7,027 bases of DNA from JBFXEO01 sp050180015 (GCA_050180015.1 JBFXEO010000158.1:1-7027), one strand, 5' to 3'; positions 1-5,975 are shown, counted from the first letter of the stretch. Program-made: numbers and translations. The notes: generated by a model not told the origin, from the sequence alone.

Positions 1-483
1 CCCGTTAACATGGGTGCCGATTGGGTGGCCCGTAGCGGTATGGGCGATGACATGAACTACATTGCTACCGACAAGTACACCCTACGCTCCGAGAAATGGG
101 AAAATATTTTTGTGCTTGGCGATGCCGGCAACCTCCCAACCTCCAAGGCCGGATCGGTTGTACACTTTGCCTCGAATACCGTGTTCGAGAACCTCATGTC
201 AGCCATTGAAGGCCGTCCATTACTCGCCAAATTCGACGGTCACTCAAATTGCTATATCGAGACCGGGTTTGGCAAAGGATCATTAATCGACTTTAACTAC
301 GAAACGGAACCGCTACCGGGTACCTATCCCCTTCCGGGCGTTGGACCTTTTGGTTTGCTAAAAAATACCCGGGTAAACCATTACGGCAAGGTAATGTTCC
401 GCTGGATATACTGGCACTTACTCCTAAAGGGGAAAGAATTGCCCCTGGAATCGCAAATGACAATGGCCGGTAAAGAATTCTAA
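1..483 (+). CDS. Sulfide:quinone oxidoreductase-like FAD/NAD(P)-binding protein, C-terminal part (5' end outside window)
   Basis: The reading frame is open from base 1 and stops at 481-483, so this is the last 160 residues of a longer protein; the ATG at 10 is internal. The segment FVLGDAGNLPTSKAGSV is the second FAD-contacting motif (GDA/GDAxN) of the SQR and flavocytochrome c sulfide dehydrogenase family, and its LPTSKAGS form is typical of SQR. Further on are an NCYIETGFGKG stretch with a cysteine at bases 250-252, a Pro/Gly-rich PLPGTYPLPGVGPFG loop, and a C-terminal aromatic segment (FRWIYWHLLLKG). In SQRs such a C-terminal amphipathic helix attaches the enzyme to the membrane. The expected reaction is sulfide oxidation to sulfane sulfur with electrons passed through FAD to quinone. 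Whether the Cys is one of the redox cysteines cannot be judged without the N-terminal half. The DUF1641, TusE and DsrE2-like genes just downstream support a sulfide-related role. A related flavoprotein (NDH-2-like) is less likely. Confidence 0.85.
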   Translation, partial: PVNMGADWVARSGMGDDMNYIATDKYTLRSEKWENIFVLGDAGNLPTSKAGSVVHFASNTVFENLMSAIEGRPLLAKFDGHSNCYIETGFGKGSLIDFNYETEPLPGTYPLPGVGPFGLLKNTRVNHYGKVMFRWIYWHLLLKGKELPLESQMTMAGKEF

Positions 484-493
484 TTTTTGTGCC

Positions 494-1174
494 ATGGACG
501 ATAAAAACATACAATTACAAATAAACGAGCTAAATCGGAAAATGGATTTGGTTCTGGAATTGCTGGCAAAACAGCAGGAGCGAAGCGAAGCGGTTGAAGA
601 TCTTGTTGAGGATATTTCTATCGTTGGCAAAGATGCTTTCCAAACTGCGGTTGATGAGCTGGCAATTCAAAACATTCGGGTTGATGGCGAGGATATAAAA
701 TATCTTATTTTTAAAGTTCTTCGGAATGTAAAAACTTTTGGCGAGCTAATGGACATGCTGGAAAGCCTTATGGATTTCCTGCACGATGTTGGCCCGGTGG
801 TTCACGATGCCGGCATTACACTTACCAATATACTTGGAGAGTTTGATCAAAAAGGATACGTCTCATACTTTAGACACCTTGGCCTTTTAGCCGCAGAGTT
901 CAAAAATTCCGTAACGGAGGAAGATATTATACGCCTCCGAGAAAACATGCCTGCCCTCGGATCAATAATTCGAAACCTTACACAGCCTCAAGTGCTGGAC
1001 ACATTAAGCCGTTTAACCGGGACGGTTTTGAACATGCAGATGGATGAGAAGATAGACAACAAGTCATTATTCAAGTTAGCCCGCGAGATGAATAAACCGG
1101 AAGTTAGGCGAACCCTTTCGTTCACACTTCGTCTTTTGGGCGAGATTGGTAAAAATCAGATGTCAAACAAATAA
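494..1174 (+). CDS. DUF1641 domain-containing protein
   Basis: This is a 226-residue soluble, largely helical protein with no signal peptide or membrane segment. Residues 1-35 are rich in Leu, Lys, Glu and Gln and look like a short coiled coil. The C-terminal stretch, about 190-220 (LFKLAREMNKPEVRRTLSF, then a Leu-rich helix), matches the NPEVRRGL-like core that defines DUF1641. No catalytic residues or cysteines are visible; the protein has no Cys at all, so it is unlikely to carry persulfide itself. DUF1641 genes are known neighbours of SQR-like flavoproteins and some formate dehydrogenases, and the function is unknown. It begins 10 bp after the SQR-like stop codon and is followed 11 bp later by the TusE-like gene, so co-transcription is very likely. 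A role as an accessory or scaffold subunit of the flavoprotein is inference. The ATG at 494 is the first start after the upstream stop; no Shine-Dalgarno is apparent. Confidence 0.85.
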   Translation: MDDKNIQLQINELNRKMDLVLELLAKQQERSEAVEDLVEDISIVGKDAFQTAVDELAIQNIRVDGEDIKYLIFKVLRNVKTFGELMDMLESLMDFLHDVGPVVHDAGITLTNILGEFDQKGYVSYFRHLGLLAAEFKNSVTEEDIIRLRENMPALGSIIRNLTQPQVLDTLSRLTGTVLNMQMDEKIDNKSLFKLAREMNKPEVRRTLSFTLRLLGEIGKNQMSNK

Positions 1175-1185
1175 AATTTACAAGT

Positions 1186-1497
1186 ATGGCCGAAAAAATG
1201 TATGCAGGGAAAAACGTAACCGTTACCGATGATGGTTACCTAACCGACCCCAACCAGTGGACAAGAGAAATTGCCGTAGAGATTGCCAAAGAGGAAGGAA
1301 TTGATTTAACCGATAAGCATTTTGCAGTGATTGACTACATCCGCGAAAAAACCATGAAAGGCGAAACCCTGACAATTAGAACCATAGGAAAATCGAACGT
1401 GGTTGACACAAAGGGATTCTACGGGTTATTCCCCGGGGCTCCGCTTAAAAAGGCAAGCCGAATTGCAGGAATTGCAAAACCAACAAGTTGTGTTTAA
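1186..1497 (+). CDS. TusE/DsrC-family sulfur carrier protein, single-cysteine type
   Basis: This is a 103-residue cytoplasmic protein of the DsrC/TusE/DsvC family. The family signature DDGYL is at residues 15-19, followed by a conserved Trp (W25). The C-terminal arm (FYGLFPGAPLKKASRIAGIA then KPTSCV) fits the family LFPxGPxKxAxxxAGxPKPxxCV pattern. The penultimate C102 is the conserved CysA that accepts persulfide sulfur. The position of the second DsrC cysteine (CysB, 11 residues earlier) is Ser91, so the CysA-CysB trisulfide chemistry of true DsrC working with DsrAB is not possible; E. coli TusE also lacks that Cys. The protein is a little shorter than TusE (about 109 residues) because the region before the C-terminal arm is reduced. 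It lies between the DUF1641 and DsrE2-like genes in the same operon. A sulfur-relay role receiving persulfide from the SQR or DsrE2-like partner is inferred; tRNA thiolation as in E. coli TusE is possible but no TusA, B, C or D is visible. Confidence 0.88.
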   Translation: MAEKMYAGKNVTVTDDGYLTDPNQWTREIAVEIAKEEGIDLTDKHFAVIDYIREKTMKGETLTIRTIGKSNVVDTKGFYGLFPGAPLKKASRIAGIAKPTSCV

Positions 1498-1518
1498 TAA
1501 TCAACAAAACGAAAGATT

Positions 1519-2022
1519 ATGGCTAACGCATTGGAACACCCCATAAAAAAGGTAATGATTATTTGCGCTAAGGCAAGCATCGAAGATGTTTATGCAGCGC
1601 TGGTAATGGCAAACGGTGCCGTTATGGAAGGTATTGAGGCTAAGGTTTTCTTTACATTCTTTGGCCTTGATGCCATTACCAAAAAACAGATGAAAAAACT
1701 ACATACGGGAACCGTTGGAAATCCAGCGTTGAGAATGCCCGGCGGTTTACCATTCCCTACCATTCTTGGTATGTTGCCCGGTGTTGAGGCTGGAGTTTCA
1801 GCAATGATGAAAAGCCAGATGGAAAAGCTGGACATTCCCCCTGTTGACGAATTCCTTGAACTAATTACTGCCGGTGGCGGAGAAATCTACGCATGTAAAC
1901 TGGCCGTCGAAATGTTCGGATTAAAGAAGGAAGATTTTAGCGAACAAGTAAAAGATATTATTACCATTGGCCAATTTTACGAGTTGGCAGCCGGGGAGGG
2001 AACGCAAATTATTTTCACCTAA
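1519..2022 (+). CDS. DsrE2-like (DsrE/DsrF superfamily) sulfur-transfer protein
   Basis: This is a 167-residue protein with the DsrE-fold pattern: an N-terminal beta strand (VMIICAKAS), then helix DVYAALVMANGAVMEG, strand AKVFFTFFGLDAI, and later EIYACKLAVEMFGL. The FFTFFGL segment, a Pro-rich GxPFPTILGMLPG loop, a Met-rich helix (MMKSQMEKL) and the conserved Cys126 in YACKLAVEMFGL are hallmarks of DsrE2, also annotated as a peroxiredoxin-like or DsrE/F/DrsH-like family. In characterised rhd-tusA-dsrE2 clusters DsrE2 takes part in cytoplasmic sulfane-sulfur transfer, and the conserved Cys is the candidate persulfide site. A second Cys (C16) sits near the end of strand 1. There is no obvious membrane segment, although the loop region is quite hydrophobic. 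It is the last gene of the operon, 21 bp after the TusE-like stop, and a hairpin follows. The direct partner may be the adjacent TusE-like protein (inference). Confidence 0.85.
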   Translation: MANALEHPIKKVMIICAKASIEDVYAALVMANGAVMEGIEAKVFFTFFGLDAITKKQMKKLHTGTVGNPALRMPGGLPFPTILGMLPGVEAGVSAMMKSQMEKLDIPPVDEFLELITAGGGEIYACKLAVEMFGLKKEDFSEQVKDIITIGQFYELAAGEGTQIIFT

Positions 2023-2059
2023 TAGTTTTTGTAAAATTAAGCCAACGTTTGTAATTCCG

Positions 2060-2099
2060 GGCGAAGCAAAGAATCTATATTAAGATTTCTCGCTTCGCC
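2060..2099. terminator. Long imperfect hairpin between convergent operons, candidate bidirectional terminator
   Basis: GGCGAAGC at 2060-2067 pairs perfectly with GCTTCGCC at 2092-2099. The stem continues inward through GAATCT/AGATTT-type pairing with two mismatches and one G-U, closing on an ATATTA loop. An outer pair, GTAAAATT (2031-2038) and AATTTTAC (2110-2117), encloses it. It lies between the stop codons of two convergent genes (2022 and 2123), where a shared terminator is expected. No run of T directly follows the stem on either strand, so intrinsic termination is not certain; it could instead stabilise the 3' ends of both mRNAs. Confidence 0.55.
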
Positions 2100-2120
2100 A
2101 GGAGTCACAAATTTTACGGT

Positions 2121-2498
2121 TTAATGATTGCAAACATGGCCATCCGATCCATGATGATGCTCATGGTGCGAGCATGGAATACCTGAATCGGTAAGTTCTC
2201 CTGTTAAAAATTGGTTTACAATGGTGTCCACATTGCCAGAGCAACCACGAATCACCTCAATGCCGTGCATTCCTAAAACATTTTGAGCACCGGCACCCAT
2301 ATTGCCAGCAAGCATAGTTGAGACTCCCATACCCTGTAATACCGAAGCAATATTCGACTGACAACCACAGCCTACGGGCGATTCAACAATTGTTTTTTCA
2401 GTGATCTTTCCATCGGCAGCACTGTAAACGGTGTAATACTCACAATGCCCGAAATGTTCATCAACATTGTTACCTCTTGTGGGAACGGCTATTTTCAT
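2121..2498 (-). CDS. NifX/NifB-type dinitrogenase iron-molybdenum cofactor-like protein (PF02579) with Cys/His-rich tail
   Basis: This 125-residue protein starts MKIAVPTRGN and has the typical EHFGHCEYY motif (residues 14-22), a GCGC pair (C44, C46), a GMGVSTMLAGNMGAGAQNVL stretch, and GIEVIRGCSGNV (C86). These define the small metal-cluster-binding domain of NifX, NafY and the NifB C-terminus. Free-standing versions are common in anaerobes without nitrogenase, and their role is unknown, probably Fe-S or metal-cluster binding. After the domain comes a low-complexity tail (about 105-125) with two cysteines (C109, C123) and seven histidines, suggesting extra metal binding. No nif genes are visible, so a nitrogenase role is not supported. 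It follows the DUF134 gene by 27 bp on the same strand and likely shares its promoter. An A/G-rich stretch precedes the ATG. The first in-frame ATG is chosen because it starts directly at the family's MKIAVPT strand. Confidence 0.88.
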   Translation of the reverse strand: MKIAVPTRGNNVDEHFGHCEYYTVYSAADGKITEKTIVESPVGCGCQSNIASVLQGMGVSTMLAGNMGAGAQNVLGMHGIEVIRGCSGNVDTIVNQFLTGELTDSGIPCSHHEHHHGSDGHVCNH

Positions 2499-2525
2499 TT
2501 TCTCTCTTTTTAGTTAAACAACAAA

Positions 2526-2864
2526 TTATTTTTTTACTACAATATTCTCATTATTTCTAGGTTCGGAACAGCAATTACTATGGGTATTCGAATTGCTTAT
2601 TTTAATAGCCTTGCCATTTATTAGGGCATCGGCAACCTTAAGGCGGGCTGCCTCAAGTATCCTTCCAAATGTTTGGCGTGAAACGCCCATTTGACTTGCA
2701 GCAGAATCGTGATATAAGCCCAGTACATCGGCAAGCCGCAACGCCTCCAGTTCATCCAGCTCCAGTACATTATCGCTGAGTAAACGAAGCGGGATACCAA
2801 CAGGCTTATAGTACTTAGTATCTGGCGAAAAGCAAACGTTTCGCATACATTTTTTTCTGGGCAT
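2526..2864 (-). CDS. DUF134 (UPF0251) helix-turn-helix family protein
   Basis: This 112-residue protein begins MPRKKCMRNVC, the usual basic N-terminus of DUF134. It continues with KPVGIPLRLL, LELDELEALRLADVLGL (about 34-50) and SAASQMGVSRQTFGRILEAARLKVADALINGKAI (about 54-87). The last segment resembles the helix-turn-helix of sigma region 4 and is predicted to bind DNA. C6, C11, C98 and C99 could bind metal; the Cys pair sits in a polar C-terminal tail after the domain. DUF134 genes are often next to NifX-like genes, as here, but the family function is not established. The start at 2864 matches the family N-terminus; it lies inside one copy of a repeated GCATATGC element, which suggests autoregulation (inference). 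No Shine-Dalgarno is seen and the predicted leader is very short. The upstream kup gene is on the same strand, 99 bp away. Confidence 0.87.
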   Translation of the reverse strand: MPRKKCMRNVCFSPDTKYYKPVGIPLRLLSDNVLELDELEALRLADVLGLYHDSAASQMGVSRQTFGRILEAARLKVADALINGKAIKISNSNTHSNCCSEPRNNENIVVKK

Positions 2865-2870
2865 ATGCTC
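2860..2870. promoter_or_regulatory. GGCATATGCTC element, copy overlapping the DUF134 start codon
   Basis: The 11-bp sequence GGCATATGCTC contains the 8-bp palindrome GCATATGC (2861-2868). The start codon of the DUF134 gene (2862-2864 on the - strand) lies within it. The identical 11-mer recurs at 2892-2902. Repetition, the palindromic core and the promoter position suggest a protein-binding operator; the binding protein is not known. Confidence 0.5.
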
Positions 2871-2883
2871 GTAGGTGTGAGTG

Positions 2884-2913
2884 CAAAAATAGGCATATGC
2901 TCAGAATAACCAA
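2884..2913 (-). promoter_or_regulatory. Candidate Bacteroidota-type promoter of the DUF134-NifX operon
   Basis: Read on the - strand, TTG (2913-2911) is followed after a 19-bp spacer by TATTTTTG (2891-2884), a full match to the Bacteroidota -33/-7 pattern TTG-N19-TAnnTTTG. The transcription start would fall near 2877-2880, giving a leader of roughly 15 nt before the ATG at 2864. A second TATTTTTG occurs at 2918-2911, overlapping the -33 element, and could be a minor alternative. Confidence 0.55.
2892..2902. promoter_or_regulatory. GGCATATGCTC element, copy inside the DUF134 promoter spacer
   Basis: This is a perfect second copy of the 11-mer, with palindromic core GCATATGC at 2893-2900, 32 bp from the other copy. 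The distance is close to three helical turns, so both would face the same side of the DNA. It abuts the -7 element and lies entirely within the predicted -33/-7 spacer, a position where a bound protein would block RNA polymerase. Confidence 0.5.
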
Positions 2914-2963
2914 AAATAGAATGGTGAAAATTTAATTTTTTCGAAAAGCCTTTTAACTAAATG

Positions 2964-4898
2964 TCAGTTAATTCTCTGAAATTCAGGCTCAATTGACTTT
3001 GAGATACCCAGGGGAACCTGCTCAATGGTTACGTTGCTGGTATCGAGGCCGTAGGCCTTAATGTTGGAAATGCTGAATTTTTTAACTACCTCGTAGGCGT
3101 TCATAATAAAGCGTTCGAACGAGGTGAGGTTTATGTCCACAGTTTGTATCCTATCTATAATGATATACCTAAAATCGCCGGCAATTCCGTGTTTGTTTAG
3201 CGACCGGTAGGAGCTGATAATCGAAATTTCTTTATTTAGTACCATTTCGGTGATAACTTGGTTAAAATAGCGGTTTATTCGGGCATCAACCTTATACCCC
3301 AGGTAAAAATCTACGCGGAAAAGAACACCGGGAATTATTTTGTTTACCGTATAGTTTTTTGTGTATGGTTCATCGGTAATGTTTATCCGGAGTAGCCAGT
3401 ACCTTTCGGCTCTTTTGGGTTGCTTGTTTAGAATGGAGTAAATTATTTTTGCCTCCACGTACTCTTCGTTATCGGCCCTGGTTATGTAAACAAGGTTTGA
3501 TGAATAGAGGGGAATGGCCTTATCGTCATGTAAATCTTTTAGCACATCAATGTAGTTGCCAATGACAAGAAACTCGGTAAATTTTTTCTTGGTGAGCCGG
3601 GCACGGTTCCAGATAAACATCACGCTTAATAAAAGTCCCGCCAAAAAAATTGTAAACCATCCGCCGTAGTAAAATTTGTGAAGGTTGGCAACTAAAAAAA
3701 CACCTTCAACGGTAATATAAAAAATTAAGAAACACCAGCGTAGGAACACTGAAACGTGCCTTTTATCGAAATAAAAGTAGAGCAGTAGCGTGGTCATTAA
3801 CATGGTAAGCGTTATTGAAAGGCCATACGCTGCCTCCATGTTTGATGAATTTTGAAAAAATAAGACAACGAGGGAGCAGGCCACCAAAAGCAACCAGTTA
3901 ACGCTTGGGATATAAAGTTGCCCTTTAATTTTGGTGGGATATTTAATTAAAACTTTAGGCCAAAAATTAAGCGTTATTGCCTCGCTAACTATTGTGTACG
4001 ACCCGGATATTAGTGCTTGACTGGCAATTATTGCCGCAACGGTGGCCAATATTATACCCGGCAGAATAAACCAATCGGGCATGATGGCATAAAAGGGATT
4101 TTGAAGATTGTTTGAATGCTGAGAGATTACCCATGCACCCTGGCCAAGATAATTTAGAACTAAAGTGAGTTTAACAAAGATCCAGCTGGTTCTTATATTT
4201 CTAATTCCGCAATGGCCTAAATCTGAATAAAGAGCTTCTGCCCCGGTTGTACAGAGGAAAACAGCGCCAAGAATTAAAATACCCTTTGGATTTTCCACCA
4301 GCAGCCTAAATGCGTACACCGGATTAAATGCTTTTAATATTTCTGGTGTGCGTAATATCTGTGAAAATCCCAGTACGCCAAGCGTTGTAAACCAAATAAA
4401 CATTATTGGCCCAAATGATTTACCGATAAAATTGGTTCCAAATTGCTGAATGGTAAAAAGCACCAGAAGAATTGCAATTACAATTGGAATTACAGAAATA
4501 TTGGGATTTAGTACCAGAAGACCCTCAACTGCCGAGGTAACGGTTATTGATGGTGTAATTACACCATCGGCCAGCAGCGTGCTTGCACCAACGAGCGCCA
4601 GTATGTAAAGGGATGTTTTCTTTTTCCTGAGCAATGCAAAAAGGGCTAAAATTCCGCCTTCACCCTTGTTGTCGGCCCTAAGGGTGATAAGAACATATTT
4701 TATGGTAGTTTGAAGTGTTAATGTCCAAATAATACAGGAAACGGCTCCGGTTACAAATTCCGGGGAAGGGAACCGGTTGGTCATTATGGCCCTCATTACA
4801 TACAGGGGAGATGTACCAATATCGCCAAAAACGATCCCCAACGTTATCAACAGGCCGGAGAAACTAACCTTTTTAAGGTTTTCGGCATTAGTTTTCAT
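2964..4898 (-). CDS. kup: Kup-family potassium uptake transporter
   Basis: This 644-residue polytopic membrane protein is close to the usual Kup length (E. coli 622). The family signature GIVFGDIGTSPLY is at residues 21-33. RADNKGEGG (75-82), DGVITPSITVTSAVEGL (111-127), TGAEALYSDLGHCG, LNYLGQGA, IASQALISGSYTI and a QLYIPSVNW segment follow in the family order. About twelve hydrophobic segments fill residues 12-430. A soluble C-terminal part of about 215 residues follows, as in other Kup proteins, and is expected to be cytoplasmic. Kup proteins import K+ with protons at the inner membrane. The start at 4898 gives a short polar N-terminus directly before the first helix and lies shortly after a candidate promoter. 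It is the only potassium gene in view and is not obviously linked in function to its neighbours; read-through into DUF134 is possible because no clear terminator lies between them. Confidence 0.96.
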   Translation of the reverse strand: MKTNAENLKKVSFSGLLITLGIVFGDIGTSPLYVMRAIMTNRFPSPEFVTGAVSCIIWTLTLQTTIKYVLITLRADNKGEGGILALFALLRKKKTSLYILALVGASTLLADGVITPSITVTSAVEGLLVLNPNISVIPIVIAILLVLFTIQQFGTNFIGKSFGPIMFIWFTTLGVLGFSQILRTPEILKAFNPVYAFRLLVENPKGILILGAVFLCTTGAEALYSDLGHCGIRNIRTSWIFVKLTLVLNYLGQGAWVISQHSNNLQNPFYAIMPDWFILPGIILATVAAIIASQALISGSYTIVSEAITLNFWPKVLIKYPTKIKGQLYIPSVNWLLLVACSLVVLFFQNSSNMEAAYGLSITLTMLMTTLLLYFYFDKRHVSVFLRWCFLIFYITVEGVFLVANLHKFYYGGWFTIFLAGLLLSVMFIWNRARLTKKKFTEFLVIGNYIDVLKDLHDDKAIPLYSSNLVYITRADNEEYVEAKIIYSILNKQPKRAERYWLLRINITDEPYTKNYTVNKIIPGVLFRVDFYLGYKVDARINRYFNQVITEMVLNKEISIISSYRSLNKHGIAGDFRYIIIDRIQTVDINLTSFERFIMNAYEVVKKFSISNIKAYGLDTSNVTIEQVPLGISKSIEPEFQRIN

Positions 4899-4921
4899 GT
4901 GTTGTGAATGAAAAAGCTGGG

Positions 4922-4929
4922 CAAAGTTA
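4922..4929 (-). promoter_or_regulatory. Candidate -7 element of the kup promoter
   Basis: On the - strand this reads TAACTTTG, a match to TAnnTTTG, 23 bp upstream of the kup ATG. No clear TTG -33 partner is seen at 19-21 bp. The predicted leader is under 20 nt, too short to hold a riboswitch. Confidence 0.4.
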
Positions 4930-4973
4930 TTCTATGAATAAATACTTTATCCTCTTGCCGTAAAATATTTTTA

Positions 4974-5051
4974 TCAGAGCATTTCTATATCAACAATGTC
5001 CAGTTTTCCAGAAAAATAGGCGGGGGTTACTACTATGGTTTGGCTTGGATT
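4974..5051 (-). other. Possible out-of-frame C-terminal extension of the TPR lipoprotein
   Basis: Directly after the TPR gene stop, the -1 frame on the - strand encodes a 25-residue stretch NPSQTIVVTPAYFSGKLDIV followed by DIEML and a TGA at 4974-4976. It reads like ordinary protein with alternating hydrophobic residues and normal codons. The frame is open only from about 5096 and has no start codon, so it could be expressed only by a -1 shift in the A-rich GAAAAAGAAAAG run at the end of the TPR gene, or if that run contains a sequencing indel. It may also be chance: a 25-codon open frame is not rare. Confidence 0.2.
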
Positions 5052-5953
5052 TACTTTTCTTTTTCTGCCTGTTTGTAGTAGTAGTTTGCTTTTCCCTTAT
5101 TTTCGAAACGCGTGTAAATGTTTCCGAGGAATTTGGCGTAACGAGGATCGGGGCTTATTGTGTAGAGTTTTTCAAAGTAATCGCGGGCTGTCCTGTAATC
5201 CTGATTAATTTTTTTAAATGCAGCCGTAAGTTGATTGTACTGCTTCATGGTATGATTTTTCTCGTAGGCCTTCAATTCCTTAACGTAACGGTCATCCGCC
5301 ATATAGTAGTATTTCTCGGCCAGGGTTTCCAACGCTTCAACATTGTTTTTATCCAACTTTAGCAGCTGTTTTGCCAGCATATCACGTTCATCAACCCGCT
5401 CCAATTTTCGCTTAATTCGGAGGTATCCTGTGAGATACTGTATATTGTTATGCGATGTAGAATCGAGCAAAGGCCAAAGTTGTTCACCCAGCTCCCAGTT
5501 TTCGCTTCGAACATAGGCACCGAAAAGTTGAGCACGGACGGGAATTATGCGGTTGCCCTGCGGATACCGCTGTACATATTCTTCCAGATTTGTTATTTCC
5601 TTGGAAAGGTTATCCTTTTTTTGGTAGGCCTTTGCAAGTGTTGAGTAGGTTTCGTCGGTTGATGCTGAACGTTTTTTGGCTGTTTCAAGGTAATCTATGC
5701 TTTTGTCCGTTTGCTGCAGCTCGTAAGCGGCAAGCCCGGCATTATTGTAAATAGCTCCGTCCACCTCTTTCCCGCTGCTTTTTTGCAGGGCAATTATGGT
5801 TTCGTATGAAATCAGGGCTTTTTCGTAATCACCGGTTGCCATGGCAATGCTGGCATCGCTATTTATCTGTTTGTTTTGCTTGCTTACAGCGCAGCTGGTA
5901 AGAATTAATACTGCAAGGAGTATTTCAGCTTTTGGACGTTTTCCTAAATTCAT
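5051..5953 (-). CDS. TPR-repeat lipoprotein
   Basis: This 300-residue protein has a lipoprotein signal: a basic n-region (KRPK), a hydrophobic core (ILLAVLILTS) and a lipobox cysteine at residue 21. After maturation it would be lipid-anchored in the cell envelope. The rest is helical with several TPR-like units. Clear ones lie at about 33-55 (GDYEKALISYE), 66-95 (YNNAGLAAYELQQTDKSIDY) and 100-130 (YSTLAKAYQKKDNLSKEI). Weaker ones follow at about 136-165 and 190-220, and at 245-300, where YRTARDYFEKLYTISPDPR precedes a final helix pair. TPR proteins hold partners in complexes; there is no enzymatic motif and no specific function can be assigned. It ends at a TAA inside an A-rich run, next to an out-of-frame stretch that may be an extension. 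It is divergent from the Wzi-like gene and upstream of kup on the same strand, with 152 bp between them. Confidence 0.85.
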   Translation of the reverse strand: MNLGKRPKAEILLAVLILTSCAVSKQNKQINSDASIAMATGDYEKALISYETIIALQKSSGKEVDGAIYNNAGLAAYELQQTDKSIDYLETAKKRSASTDETYSTLAKAYQKKDNLSKEITNLEEYVQRYPQGNRIIPVRAQLFGAYVRSENWELGEQLWPLLDSTSHNNIQYLTGYLRIKRKLERVDERDMLAKQLLKLDKNNVEALETLAEKYYYMADDRYVKELKAYEKNHTMKQYNQLTAAFKKINQDYRTARDYFEKLYTISPDPRYAKFLGNIYTRFENKGKANYYYKQAEKEK

Positions 5954-5975
5954 TGTACGGTAATTTTATAACGGG

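Noticed and set aside
582..596. Short GCGAA-type tandem repeat in the DUF1641 gene.
   Set aside because: It is only two to three units inside a coding region and follows from codons for Arg-Ser-Glu-Ala; there is no sign of a functional repeat.
1186..1497. A true DsrC working with dissimilatory sulfite reductase.
   Set aside because: The second conserved cysteine is replaced by Ser91, and no dsrAB genes are in view.
2121..2864. A nitrogenase cofactor assembly locus.
   Set aside because: The NifX-like domain is common in organisms without nitrogenase, and no nifB, nifE, nifN or structural nif genes are present here.
2621..2896. Overlapping - strand frame starting at an ATG in the distal GCATATGC copy.
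   Set aside because: It is out of frame with the well-recognised DUF134 protein, and its start lies upstream of the predicted transcription start; its translation has no family features.
2930..2963. AT-rich inverted sequences after the kup stop as a terminator.
   Set aside because: The possible stems (AAAAG/CTTTT and TTTTCGAAAA) are short and almost all A-T, too weak to call a terminator.
4899..5050. A c-di-AMP or other riboswitch controlling kup.
   Set aside because: The best promoter match leaves a leader of under 20 nt, and no conserved riboswitch core or extended stem was recognised in these 152 bases.
5045..5362. Open + strand frame with a hydrophobic, Phe/Val-rich translation that looks like a small membrane protein.
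   Set aside because: It is antisense to the TPR lipoprotein gene, which has a clear lipobox and repeat pattern; the hydrophobicity results from reading Lys/Glu/Asn codons on the opposite strand.
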